Positions 34,765 to 47,232 are shown, counted from the first letter of the stretch. The stretch is DNA of 64,000 nt from Rutidosis leptorrhynchoides (GCF_046630445.1 NC_092334.1:101937501-102001500); one strand, 5' to 3'. Notes: generated by a model from the sequence alone, not told the origin. A program made the numbers and translations.

Positions 34765-35981
34765 TAGATTAGTGTTATATTAGATTAGTTCGGGTTATGT
34801 AAAGGTTATTTTACGGGTTTTTGAAGTCGAAATTCTGTCCGTGTAACACTACGCGATAAATACTCAATGTAAGTTATGTTCTCCTTTTTAAATTAATGTC
34901 TCGTAACTAAGTTATTATTATGCTTATTTGAGCCGAAGTAATCATGATGTTGGGCTAATTACTAAAATTGGGTAATTGGACTTTGTACCATAATTGGGGT
35001 TTGGACAAAAGAACGACACTTGTGGAAATTAGACTATGAGCTATTAATGGGCTTTATATTTGTTTAACTAAATGATAGTTTGTTAATGTTAATATAAAGA
35101 TTTACAATTGGGCGTCCCTATAAATTACCATATACACTCGATCGGACACGATGGGCGGGGTATTTATATGTACGAATAATCGTTCATTTAACCGGACACG
35201 GGAATGGATTAATAGCCACTAGAATAATTAAAACAGGGGTGAAATTATGTACAAAGGACACTTGGTATAATTGATAACAAAATATTAAAACCTTGGGTTA
35301 CACTCAGTCGACATCCTGGTGTAATTATTAAACAAAGTATTAAAATCTTGTTACAGTTTAAATCCCCAATTAGTTGGAATATTTAACTTCGGGTATAAGG
35401 ATAATTTGACGAGGGCACTCGCATTTTATATTTATGACCGATGGACTGTTATGGACAAAAACCAGACGGACATATTAAATAATCCAGGACAAAGGACAAT
35501 TAACCCATGGGCAATAAACTAAAATCAACACGTCAACCATCATGGTTACGGAAGTTTAAATAAGCATAATATATTTTATTTCATTTTTTTTCTCGTACTT
35601 TTATTTATTGTCATTTTAATTATTGTTATTTATTTTATTGTTATTTAAATATCATCATTTACTATACGCTTCGCTTAAAATATAAATCGACAAACCGGTC
35701 ATTAAACGGTAAACCCCCTTTTATATATTATTATATATAATTATATATATTTTGTACAAATATAGTTGTTTAAAAATATAGTGTGCAATAAGCCCGCTCC
35801 CTGTGGAACGAACCGGACTTACTAAAAACTATACTACTCTACGATTAGGTACACTGCCTATAGTGTTGTAGCAAGGTTTAGGTATATCCATTTTGTAAAT
35901 AAATAATTAAAACTTGTGTAATTTGTAACGTATTTCGTAGTAAAATATAGTACTATCACGTACCCCTCCGCTACCACATCA
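34089..35981 (+). repeat. 3' LTR of element B
   Basis: 1893 bp; longer than the 5' LTR because of an expanded TA run near 34710-34760. It carries the palindrome pair at 34560-34576 and 34593-34607 and the TATAAAAG box. It ends at the duplicated AGCAC (35982-35986). Confidence 0.92.
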
Positions 35982-35986
35982 AGCAC

Positions 35987-36604
35987 CCTGGTAACTAAAC
36001 TTAACGTATATATAATTTGTACCCTTTGTATAATCATCTTAATAATACACGCAAAACAACGTGTACGCTTCTCAAATAGCATACGTCCGTTAAAAGGCTA
36101 GTGCTCTAGCTCGGACGGGGATATCAAACCCTATGGATCCATATACTACTACTCGCGCCCACCAGTTCTTATAACTGGCAGTTAACAGTTATCAAAGCTA
36201 AGGGATTTTCGGTTCAAACTCAGTGTAGAATTTAGTATGTACTTGTATCCATTGCGTTTTAAATAAAGTGCATGTATTCTCAGCCCAAAAATATATATTG
36301 CAAAAGCAATTAAAAAGGGATCAATGAAAACTCACAGTTTAATATTGATATACAATATTGCAGGAAAGCACGTAGATGCATCGGAGATGATAAACACGAG
36401 GTTTGATTCACAAAAATACCCCCGAACATTACCCATAATTTCCTTGGCAATAACCCATATTTTCCTTAACTCTAGCTCGCTCGGAAACTCGTTTTGAAAA
36501 TTACTTGGACAGCACTCCGTCGTAATATTTTATGTACATTATTATTTTTGTATCGCAAAAATAATAACACTAATAATAAAAAAATAATACGATTAATAAT
36601 AATC

Positions 36605-36660
<56 letters not shown>

Positions 36661-37604
36661 AATAATATTACGGAGTATATATATTTGTGTATGTGTGTGA
36701 TTTTAATCGAGCGAAAACACTGGAATTTATAGATGTGGCCTGACAAACACTGCCATGCGATCGCATGGGTTTGAAGGCCTTTGGCCATGCAATCGCATGG
36801 CCTCCCCTTCCAGCTCACATATTGTTTGTCATCAAGCTTGTCGACATATTTTAAAAATAATATATATTATATATAATTTATGTTAATTATATATATAATA
36901 TATTATATTCACGTGCATAGTTGACTTGTAATTTTCGTTCCGATAAGTTGTACGTCGTCACTCGACTTATGTCCCGGTTTCGATTTTTCGAACGTCCTAT
37001 CGTATACTGAGAAAACTTGTACTTTACGTTTCGTGAATCGTACCTTTGTCAAAATATAGTCTTAAATCATCCATAAACTATACCACTGTAGCAAAGTCAA
37101 TTTCTACTGTAGCAATTCACTGTAGCAAAGTCAATTTCACTGTAGCAAATAGTGATTTTCGAAAACACTGTAGCATTTTGGGTACTGTAGCAATTTGAAA
37201 ATGTTACTATCGTTTACTAAATAACTTGAAATTATATATATGTATATATCTTTTTAATAGACATAAATCAGTTTTTAAATACATATTGAAAGTTATTTAT
37301 AAATAAATTTTAATAATTAATATTTCAACTTATCATATATATTCAAATAGATATTTAAACCAATAAGTTTAATGTACGGTATCAAATAATTAATACATTG
37401 TTACCTTTTCAAGTTATAGTATATATGTATCTATTTACATATAATTGTTCGCGAATCGTCGAAAATAACCGAAGGGTATTTAAATATATAAAAGTAGTTC
37501 AAAAATTTTGAGATTCAGTTTTACAGACTTTGCTTATCGTGTCGGAAATGTTAATCATACAAAGATTAAGTTTAAATTTGGTCAGAAATTTTCGGGTCAT
37601 CACA
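35987..37604 (-). repeat. 5' LTR of element A, second part
   Basis: It continues the LTR interrupted at 7520 and matches 1705-3291, with a longer AAT run at about 36597-36660. It carries the palindromes at 36753-36768 and 36783-36802 (the second with one changed base) and the CACTGTAGCA array. It ends GGGTCATCACA before the target duplication CATAC. Confidence 0.9.
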
Positions 37605-37609
37605 CATAC

Positions 37610-38177
37610 ACATTCATGTTTATGGGACTAGCACAATTTATGCTCTAAGCGGCAATCAAGTCGCCAATAATATGTATGTATGTTTTTTGTCGTAATGAAT
37701 GAGGTTACGTAGAGTTCTTTTTGGGAGATGAGATGATTACGATGTTAGGTCGGGCTAAAAAAGCCCAAATATCATGGACTTTGTTTTCAAAAATCTAAAA
37801 AGCTTTTAATTTGGTTAAATTTTCATCGAGAAATCGTAACCCTATTTTGTATTACGAATTACTAAGCATCTATATACATGACTTCATATAAAACCATCAA
37901 TGTATACATGTATGCACAACATCTTAAAATCGTAAGAAATAACCGAAACTCACCCTACAGCAAAACGCGGTATGCATTCCTGGTTTTAGAGCAAAATACA
38001 CTTTTCAAAAGCATATAATGTTATAGTTTTTTTTTTTTAAATGTCTTTTGACTAATTTTTTAATATAAATATTAAGAATTTTTCTAAACATACCCGTTAG
38101 GGCTATGCTTAATAAACTAGGACATGCATAATTGTTTTATAAATAACTCAAAAACACTGTAAATAACTACCTCACTA
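37610..38177. other. Intergenic DNA, nothing recognised
   Basis: About 570 bp of AT-rich sequence flanking element A. No coding frame, RNA gene or repeat structure was recognised beyond a T run near 38029. Confidence 0.5.
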
Positions 38178-38185
38178 CTTATAAT

Positions 38186-38568
38186 CAAGGTTGGAGAATT
38201 TGGATCTCTGGGAGATCTCGTTTGGACTTTTTAGGGAGATCTCGGCATCTTAGAATAATCTCGGGGAGATCTCGGACGTTGACTTACGTTGACTTTATAG
38301 TTTTTTTTTTTAATAAAAATATGCATAAAAACATAAATATATGTATATTTATATACGTTTTTACGAGATTTTATAAAAATATCCGAGAAATGAGCGAGAA
38401 AATCTTAGAAAATACGAATTTTATAAGAAAATCTTACAAATTAGCAAGAAAATTCGAGAAATCGTGGCTTTGACTAAGTTTGACCGCGTTGACCGAGAAA
38501 TCTTGGGAGATGAACATCTCGTCTCGCTTGCCTTCTAAAAACGAGATCTCGGGAGATTTACAACACTG
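38186..38568. mobile_element. hAT-type non-autonomous element (MITE), 383 bp
   Basis: Flanked by the exact 8-bp duplication CTTATAAT (38178-38185 and 38569-38576). Its ends are CAAGGTTG and CAACACTG, giving short imperfect terminal inverted repeats; further in, both ends share GAGATCTCGTTT in opposite directions. Several GGGAGATCTCG copies are scattered in it. No transposase is encoded. An 8-bp duplication is the hallmark of hAT elements. Confidence 0.82.
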
Positions 38569-38896
38569 CTTATAATGTACAATTATCAAAGCTTGAAGTG
38601 TTTTATTAAGTATAATCCTAAAGGCTAACGATAGAAAAGTCCAAATATTAATTAGATATAAACATACATGTGGATTGTTCAATTCAACTAGGGATGACAA
38701 AAATACCCATACCCGATGGAAAAAACCCGAAACCCATCATTATTGGGCCGGGTTCGGTCCGGGTCTGCGGGTCTTAGGTCGGGTATGAGGATGATTTCAA
38801 TTTTTATTCTGGGTTCGGGTATGGTTTTGTATATAAACCCGCTTACCCGACCCTTTTACCCGATCCATATACCCAAACCAAGAGATTTTTTATATA

Positions 38897-39034
38897 TTTT
38901 TTTTGAAAGGCAAACTTACACACACCATTAACACGAATACTTACAACCACGAATATGTCCCAGTGGGACTTGAACCCTCAACCTATTGGTTGGAGGGCTA
39001 CCATGATACTGCTGGGCCAAATGCCCTTTGATGA
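38897..39034 (-). mobile_element. tRNA-derived SINE
   Basis: On the minus strand the sequence begins near GGGCATTTGGCCCAGCAG, has a box A-like TATCATGGTAGC (38997-39008) and a clear box B GGGTTCAAGTCCC (38965-38977), and ends TTTGCCTTTC followed by eight A. This is the structure of a plant SINE with a tRNA-like head. No perfect target duplication was found. Confidence 0.75.
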
Positions 39035-39088
39035 GGTTTTAATATTTAATAATAGAAATTTTTAGTATCTAGTATGAATCTTGATAAG

Positions 39089-39420
39089 TTTTTTTTTTTT
39101 TTTTTTTTTTTTTAGGCATCAAATTTTTTATTAATATTATAAAGTGATACACAAAGGACTCACGAGGAGCATAAGAACATCAAAACTATTGCGACATTAG
39201 ATAGATAAATGTCTAGCAACCATCACCTACAGACTATTTGCGAAATTATGATAGATACATGTCTAACAAAAAAACTAAGAACACTTGGATAACAGTGATG
39301 TACAACATCAAATTTTGTTGTTTTTTAAGTCTGTAATCTGTCAACAAAAGTTGATGTACAACATCACATATTGTTTTTTAGTATGAAATTTGTCAAAAAT
39401 AAAATCAATATACATATCCA
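39089..39420 (-). mobile_element. Probable LINE 3' end, minus strand
   Basis: A 25-base T run (39089-39113) is followed by sequence that in minus sense ends AAAAAATTTGATGCCTAAAA, resembling the 3' UTR and poly-A tail of plant L1 elements. No ORF2 coding is recognisable in it. The right limit is estimated from where the hAT arm resumes. Confidence 0.45.
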
Positions 39421-39921
39421 GATCCCCGTTTACCAGTGGAAAACCCGATACCCGACGGTTAGCAAGTAAATGGAGACCCCGTCGGCCGTCGGGTATGATT
39501 CCGGATTTAGGACAAATTTTTTTAATCGGGTTCGGGTCTGAAATTACTTAAACCCTGTCCAAATCTGATCCGATGACATTCTTAAATTCAAGGTAGAAGC
39601 GTATTTTTTAATATTTTTCAACTGTAATAGAATAAATTAAAAAAATAAATAATACGGAGTAAATCTTAATTCATTTTGTTCATCTTCTTCGTGGGCTTCG
39701 GTCTCCTAAAAGTCATCCTATTCAACTTCAATAATCTCACTTACCATCATCATCACACATATATACTACACCAAACAAACAAACCCTTCAATCAAATCAA
39801 ATCAAATCAGATCAATTTCAAATCAAAACCTAATTAACCCAATTAATAACTAATTCACATCCAAATCCCTAAAACCCCTCTTTCAATTTCACACTTTCAG
39901 ATCTCAATCTCCACATCTTCC

Positions 39922-42900
39922 ATGGCTTCCCCTGGAAACCAAAATCAACAACCAGGCGGAGGTCCATTTGACGTTCAACGTTTCTTCAATCCTCCATCAT
40001 CATCACCATCACCATCACCACCCCCAGTTTCATCAAACCCTAATTCCATCAATTTTCAAAACCCTAACCCTAACAGCTTTCCCTACCCACCACCGTCTAT
40101 CGCCGCATCCTACCCCCCTCCCACCATCACCGGCGGTCCCTACCCTATCTACAACCCTCAGTTTCACCTCCCATCACCTCAATTTCAGCCAAACTCTAAC
40201 CCTAACGGGAACCCTAATCATGGAGCTAGATTAATGGCGTTATTAAGTACACCACCACCAACCAGAACTGATAGTAATAATACCAATAATAATATAAATC
40301 AGGTTCAGTCATCTATTCCTATGGTTCAGTCAACCAATCCTATGTTAACTGTACCTGCATTGCATTCAGCTTCTTCAGGGCCTTTAAGGATGCCTAGTAG
40401 TAAGCATCCAAAAGGTCGTTACTTGAGTGGTGAGAGTGTTGTGTATGATATAGATTTAAGGTTGCCTGGTGAGGTACAGCCTCAACTTGAGGTTACTCCG
40501 ATCACTAAGTATGGTTCAGATCCAGGTCTTGTTGTCGGAAGACAGATTGCTGTTAATAAGAGCTATATATGTTATGGGTTGAAACTTGGTGCGATTCGGG
40601 TTCTTAATATCAATACTGCTTTGAGATCACTGCTTAAGGGTCTAGCTCAGGTTTGTTATTTTTTCCAGGTTCAGTATCGAATGATATATTCATTGTGATT
40701 GCAATCTGTGTGGATGTAGTAGCTTAAAGATCTGATCTTTTATATTTTAATTGGGCTTTGTATGTTTGTTATTGATCATATGTATGAAAGTTTCTAACTT
40801 TATGACTTTTTTTATTAAAGTTATGAACACTACTACAGTAATTGGATGGGGGTGAGTGCCTTCCGTATCTTGTTTTGTTGTTTTTCATTTAGTTGTAGGT
40901 TGATACCATAGGTGGTAATCAGATTTTTAGTTACTTGTGATAGATGACTTTGTTATAAAATGCTATAAAAAGTCCAAGACTTCATATGTTTCTGAATGCT
41001 GACCCATTTTTATGGTCGATTTTTTTTTTAGTTTGTAAGTTATGTAATAGTGCTCGATTATACTATATGAAGTATGCAAATTTTCTATTGATAATCGTAG
41101 ATTGATTTTTAACAACTTAAGTTGAAAAAATGTTTGAATGTGCTTTACTTGTCATTGAAAACTTGTAGTTATATAATAAGGAGTAATAAACTTTGTTACT
41201 AAATATGGGGTTCGGATGTGATTCTGCTGCTTGAAGTTCTAAATAATACATGTTTGATTGGCGTGGAGTGTTTTGGCAAATTCTGAGTATTCAAGAAAGT
41301 TTTAGATGAAAAGTTATTAGTATAAATTTGATTATACAACATCTAAATAGTGAATCAATGAAGTAGGAGACATGTTCACTACTGCACTAAAACAAGGTTA
41401 TATGCCTTGATTGTTTGGAACCTGCAACTGAAAGTCTGTTGACTTAGTGAATTTGATTCTTGTATATTTGTTAATTCGATCAAATGGTTTGTTCTTTTCA
41501 GAGGGTTACAGATATGGCTTTCTTCGCTGAGGATGTTGACCTTCTAGCTAGGTAATAATCTGCTTGATGTTTATCCTTATATATTTTAAACATACAGCAA
41601 GATATAACCGAACCATTTATATATGCCAGTGCGAGCATGGATGGACGTGTTTATGTTTGGAAAATTACAGAAGGCACAGATGAGGATGATAAGCCACAGA
41701 TTACAGGGAAGATAGTTACTGCAGTTCAGATTGTTGGGGAAGGAGAATCTGTCCATCCTCGAGTTTGTTGGCACTGTCATAAGCAAGTAATTATTCTTTT
41801 CCAACTATCATTTTATTATTTATTTATTTATTTATTTTAATCTTCTAGGTATATTTACTCCAGACATTATACTGATAATTGTTTGTGTTGCAGGAGGTCC
41901 TTGTTGTTGGGATCGGAAAACATGTTTTGAGAATTGATACTACAAAAGTTGGGAGGGGTGAAGTGTTTACTGCAGACGAACCTCTCAAGTGTCCTATTGA
42001 TAAGCTGATTAATGGAGTTCAGTTTGTTGGTAGTCATGATGGGGAAGTGACCGATCTGTCGATGTGTCAATGGATGACTACCCGTTTGGTTTCTGCCTCA
42101 ATAGATGGAACGGTTAGTTAACATCTTAATCCTTAATTAAAATCTAATGTGACCAATGCATGTAATGATATACTCCGTATTATTGTATCCTATCTATGCG
42201 GTTCTGGATTGCATTATTTAGAAAAGATATTGTCATTCCTTTACCAATCAATCAAACCTGATATAGTAAGGTTTGGCTAATGGTAAAGGGTACTTTATAC
42301 TTTTATAGCATGTAGTCTTATTTGGGACACAAGTACAAGAGTATGGATCATGTATCTAGTTTTCTTTCTTCATAAATTGTTGAGTTGTGGGTACAGTTAA
42401 ACAGATTAATGTAAATGGTTTTACTAAATGACTAATGTTCTTGTAAATGATATTTTTGTTAAACAGATAAAGATTTGGGAAGATCGAAAGTCCACACCAA
42501 TTGCAGTGTTGAAACCACACAATGGTCTGCCTGTCAACTCTGTTACATTCTTGACGGCCCCTCATCGCCCAGATCACATCATTCTTATCACAGGGGTATG
42601 TATGTCTTTTCATATTCTTTAAATCTGCTGTGAAGCATATATTCACCTATATAGTTGGCTAAACATATTACTGATTTATTGAACTTGATAGGGTCCTTTA
42701 AATCGCGAAGTGAAAATATGGGCCTCAGACAGTGAAGAAGGATGGTTGCTTCCTAGCGATGCTGATTCATGGCGCTGTTTACAAACACTTGAATTAAAGA
42801 GTTCCTCTGAGTCTCAAGTTGAAGACGCATTCTTTAATCAAGTAGTTGCATTATCCCAAGCCGGTCTTTTGTTACTAGCAAACGCAAAGAAAAACGCTAT

Positions 42901-45900
42901 ATACGTTGTACACTTGGAGTATGGCCCGAATCCAGAAGCCACCCGTATGGACTACATTGCAGAGTTTACAGTCACTATGCCCATACTAAGTTTTACAGGC
43001 ACAAGTGATATATTACAACATGGGGAGCAAATTGTTCAAGTTTATTGTGTTCAGACACAGGCTATTCAACAATATGCTTTGGAGTTATCCCAGTGCTTAC
43101 CACCTCCAATTGATAGTGGGATCATTTATGAGAAACAGGACTCAACTGTTTCACGTGATGCTGTTACTGAAGGTTTGAATACTCTAGAAACTTCTAGAAG
43201 TAAGGCAGAAATGTCTTTGGATGTTTCGGTACCGATTTCTGATGTTGGTTCCATATCAAGACAGCCTTCAAGTTCTCGTTTGACTGAATCTTCTATTGAA
43301 TCACCTCCAGTTACTTTGCTTCATAAACTTTCTGATATGAAAAGTTTTCCCGAAATCCATGAGTCGGGTGAGCAAAAAGTAGACGTTTCATTGGGTCCCG
43401 ATTCAGTAACTGATGAAAGCAAAGTTTTAAAAGAGGATGGTACAAAGTTTAAGCATCCAACTCATTTGGTAACTCCTGCTGAATTAATGGCCACGTCATC
43501 ATCTGAGATAAGTCACGTTTATGAGGTGAAGAATGACATGGATCTAAATGTGCGTGACACGGTTTTTAAGTCCGATGCACAAAACGTTGAGTTAGGGGTG
43601 AAAGTTGTGGGTGAAATGGGGAAAAAGCAAGATGTTGAACCTGTAACTCAAGGTGAGGTTCATGGTTTTGCTTCACAGGCATCAGATTTCGGAAGTCAAC
43701 TTGATGGGTCAGGTCAAAGTCAAACCTTAGGTGGTCAAGTCAAAATTCAAGATGATAAAGTTGACGTTTCCGGACAGGTTGATTCAGTCATACCTGCAAC
43801 AGTTGATTCCCCGAAACCAGTGTCTTCAACCAAAGAGAAAAAAGATACGGGAAAGTCAACCCAAGGGTCAAACCCGTCTTCTCCCATCACAAGTGTACTT
43901 AATGAGCCAGGTGTCATTTCAGGTGTTCAGTCTGCTGAGTTGATACTTTCACAACTTCATTCTATGCAAGAAACTATCACGCAGGTTAGTATCTGTCGCC
44001 TGTCGATAATAACACGCGTATAATTCATAATAGTAGGTAAATTTTGGATCTTTTAATTGCAGGTTTTGATGAATCAAAAGGAACTTCAAAAGCAGATTCC
44101 AGGAATGTTAACGGTACCTTTAACTAAAGAAGGTAAAAGAATCGAGGCAGCCATAGGAAAAACCATGGAGAAAACTTATAAAGCTAACTCTGATTCTATC
44201 TGGGCTCGAACTCAAGAAGAATTTACTAAGCAAGAAAAGTCAAACCGAGATCGCCATCAACAAGTTTCGGGTTTGGTTACAAACGGGCACAAGGACTTAC
44301 TTGTTGCGTTTGAGAAAATGTTGAAGAAAGAAACATCTTCACTCGTGACAGCTGTCGTACGATCGGTTACCCCAGTTATCGAGAAAACCGTAGCTACAAC
44401 GATCACCGAGGCTTTTCAGGTTATTATAGAATTTGAAATATGAATATCCTAGTTTTTTATTTTTTTTTTATTTTTTTTTTTTTATTTTTTTTTTTTTTAG
44501 CATGTCACATATAGAAATTTGATTAATGTTTACATGTAGAGAGGTGTTGGCGATAAGTCTGTTAACCAACTGGAAAAATCGGTTAATTCCAAACTTGAAG
44601 CTGCTGTTACTAGGCAAATTCAAACCCAGTTTCAAACTTCCGGAAAACAAGCGTTACAGGTATTAGTTTAACCTGATATGGTGTACTTTGAATATTACTA
44701 ATTTGTTGATCTGAACCGTTGGTTTATTTTACAGGAAGCATTGAAGTCGAGTATGGAGGCATCTGTTGTACCTGCGTTTGAAATGTCTTGCAAGGCCATG
44801 TTCAATCAAGTGGAAGCTACATTTCAAAAGGGAATGATTGAACATACAACTGCAGCTCAACAACAAGTTGAGTCTGCAAATTCTCCTTTGGCGATTGCTT
44901 TGAGGGTAAATAACTATACTAAATTATAATTATAACTGGCATTCGGTTGGGATCGGGTTTTGGTTGAATCCAAATGGTGAGCTTTTTTTAACGGGTCTAA
45001 ACGGGTCGAACCCAGTCGGGTCGTGTTTGGGTCGAGTTACAGTGAGGATAACTTGAAAATTGAAATTGAAACGGGAATCTAAAAGATAAAATCTGATAAC
45101 CGAAGCTGAAGCTAAAGTTAAAATTGAAAACTGAAAATTGAATCGTGGCATTGAAAACTGAAACCGGAACGCGAAACTAAAAACTGAATTGCAAAACTTA
45201 AACTTAATCGCAAAACTGAAACTGAATTGCAAAACTGAAACTAAATTGCAAAACTGAAAACGCGAATTGCGTAACTGAAACGCGTACGAGATGGTGGCGG
45301 TAGGTTTGGTGGCTGAGATGGTGGCTGTACGAGTGGTGGTCATGGTAGATTTAGGCAATGTGGAGAAATTACAAGAATGTCCATATCAAAAGATAATGAA
45401 TCTGGTGCTCCCAAGGGGTATGTTGGTCTTTTAAAAAAGTTTAATATAAAGTGTTGGTGCATTGGTTCTATAAGTTAACTTCCTGATGATCCATTACTAA
45501 GGTTTTACTTTGATCATAGCAATGTGTTTCAGGCTTTAGAACATAGTGGTTTCCATTGTGGTGAATGCATAAATACCGTAGAAGATGTCAAACCACGAGG
45601 TGATGCAGAACCCGGACTAGAACTTGTTCATTTTATACGTTCAACATCCTGCATTATTGATACTTGTCATTTTCAAGTTAGATAATTATCAAATAAGTCA
45701 ATGAAATTGTTTAATACAGATTGCAAATTACAGATGCATGATATAGGTATTTCACAATTTCATTGACATTTTTGAAAATCTAATTCGAATATTGACAAAT
45801 ATCAATAATGCAGAATGTATGTTGAATATACAAAATGAGGAAGTTTTAGCTTGGAACTATCGGACCATGTATCACTTCTTGGTTTGGCTTCCCTGACGGT

Positions 45901-47232
45901 TATCGTGCTTTCTCCACAGTCTGAACCACTATGTTCCAAAGTTTGGAACGCATTCATATGAGCAAAGTCAACTCTGAGTAAAGGATCATTAAAAAATTAA
46001 TTTACAAAGCAAATCTAACCAATACTTTAAATTGAACTTTTTTGAAAGGACCAACTTACCCCAGTGGGATTGCCAGATTCACCATCTTTTGGTGTGGATA
46101 GTCTTGTAAATTTTCCATATTGCCCAAATCTACCACGTCCACCACTCGCATTGCCACCAAATCTACCACCACTCCTACCGTCAAATCCACTGTGTTCCAA
46201 AGCCGAGAACACTTCTCTATCTATGAGAGCAACCGTGGGTAAAGGATCAAGTTGATTTTATATGGAATAATTAAACCAACACTTCATATTAAACTTTAGA
46301 AAAAGACGAACATACCCCTTAGGAGCACCAAATTTTCTTGTAATTTCTCCGCATTGTCCAAATCTACCACGTTCACCACTCGTACCACCTCCATCTCGTC
46401 CATCGATTCTAGTAATGTTAAGTTTAACAAGTTCTTCATTATGTCTAACTGGTATTTTTGTAGGATGCCATAAACTCTGCATCGTCTTTGACTCGAAGTT
46501 TGAGCACTGAAATAGCTGATGGTCAAAGGAAGTTGGTATCCCTTGCACTGGCAAGGGCAAATTCGGAATCAGCCAACCCATTGATAACCCAATTGAGCAA
46601 TGGACCTCTAGGAAGTTTTCAGGAGAAGGTCAGTTTTTCTCTTTGTTATCTTGTCTGCAATCATTCATACCTGGCAACAATATCATGATATACAACATTA
46701 CCTATCTTAATGCAACAGATCGAGGCACCATTGGATCCAAAACAAGAGTTGTCTAGGTTGGTATATGAACATAAGTACGAGGAGGCGTTCACTGCTGCTT
46801 TGCAAAGAAGTGATGTTTTGATTGTCTCCTGGCTATGCTCTCAGGTATATGTTTTGATCTTTTTTTTTTTCAACCCTTGCATATGTTTTGATGGTGTTCT
46901 TATATATTTTGATTGTTGTCAACTAGGTTGACCTGCAGGGGTTATTAACAACCAACCCTGTGCCACTGAGTCAAGGGGTGCTACTATCGTTACTGCAGCA
47001 GTTGGCTTTTGATATTGGCAACAACACATCAAAGAAACTTGGATGGATGATGGATGTGGTGGTGGCCATCAAGCCATCAGACAGCATGATATCAATGCAC
47101 GTTCGTCCACTATTTGAGCAAGTCAACTCGATACTAAATCATCAAGTAAGCATCCCTACAACTTCGGTGGCTGAGCTTTCGAGCATACGGGTTGTCATGA
47201 GACTCATCGACTCCACACTCAGGACCCTGTAA
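39922..47232 (+). CDS. VCS: VARICOSE / enhancer of mRNA-decapping protein 4
   Basis: A scaffold of the cytoplasmic mRNA decapping complex, which binds DCP2 and DCP1 in processing bodies. Twelve exons with GT/AG borders are read: 39922-40650, 41502-41551, 41630-41786, 41894-42112, 42467-42595, 42692-43984, 44063-44419, 44540-44659, 44735-44905, 46464-46628, 46719-46844, 46927-47232. They total 3822 bp, 1273 residues, close to Arabidopsis VCS. The N-terminus is Pro/Ser/Asn-rich (1-130). WD40 repeats follow (about 160-470), with [26 protein letters not shown] and REVKIWAS. A Ser-rich linker (about 480-730) leads to a helical C-terminal domain (about 760-1273) used for oligomerisation and decapping-factor contact. 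The ATG at 39922 follows a long CT-rich 5' UTR. Intron 9 (1.56 kb) is enlarged by inserted DNA. All exons look intact. Exon borders are by eye. Confidence 0.92.
44935..46440. repeat. Inserted DNA in VCS intron 9: minisatellite plus opposed gene fragments
   Basis: 45055-45285 is a degenerate minisatellite built on units like AAAACTGAAACTGAATTGC. 45285-45660 (plus) and about 46025-46420 (minus) carry related pieces of a glycine/arginine-rich coding sequence ([11 protein letters not shown] and ALEHSGF motifs in both), each with an apparent intron between them. The source gene is not identified; the RGG-like style would fit an RNA-binding protein or helicase tail. The pieces are not joined to VCS exons. 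Confidence 0.6.

Larger units (their letters stand above)
7521..35981 (+). mobile_element. Element B: non-autonomous Athila/Tat-like Gypsy LTR retrotransposon
   Basis: Inserted in the 5' LTR of A with target duplication AGCAC. The LTRs are 7521-9379 and 34089-35981, starting TGATAAGG and ending CCACATCA. The primer site matches tRNA-Asp, as in Athila/Tat clades, and the 3' side carries the AGTGTGGGGA polypurine motif. Internal DNA without the nested insert is about 4.3 kb, with one gag-like frame split by element C and no pol domains. The LTRs show no substitution by eye, only a longer TA run in the 3' copy, so the insertion is young. Confidence 0.87.
1158..37604 (-). mobile_element. Element A: non-autonomous Gypsy (Tekay-like) LTR retrotransposon, outermost of the nest
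   Basis: Flanked by the 5-bp duplication CATAC (1153-1157 and 37605-37609). It reads on the minus strand: the 3' LTR is 1158-3291 and the 5' LTR is 6967-7520 plus 35987-37604, split by element B. The primer site next to the 5' LTR resembles initiator tRNA-Met, and the polypurine side carries the Tekay-type hairpin. The 3.7-kb internal part shows one ORF and no protease, RT, RNase H or integrase, so it is presumably non-autonomous. By eye the LTRs differ at about 30 sites in 2.1 kb (about 1.4 %), roughly half a million years at the usual plant LTR rate. Confidence 0.88.
38689..39584. mobile_element. hAT-type non-autonomous element holding a SINE and a LINE tail
   Basis: Flanked by AATTCAAC (38681-38688) and AATTCAAG (39585-39592), 7 of 8 matching. 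The ends TAGGGATGACAA and, reversed, TAAGAATGTCAT form weak terminal inverted repeats of the kind seen in plant hAT elements. Both arms are rich in GGGT and CCCGA motifs. The middle is occupied by later insertions (38897-39034 and 39089-39420). Confidence 0.65.

Noticed and set aside
38961-39034. A functional tRNA gene on the minus strand
   Set aside because: Box A and B are present, but no cloverleaf or acceptor stem can be formed and the sequence runs into a SINE body and A tail.
40050-40225. Telomere-like AACCCTAACCCTAA units
   Set aside because: Only two or three units, inside the Pro/Asn-rich first exon of VCS; explained by codon use.
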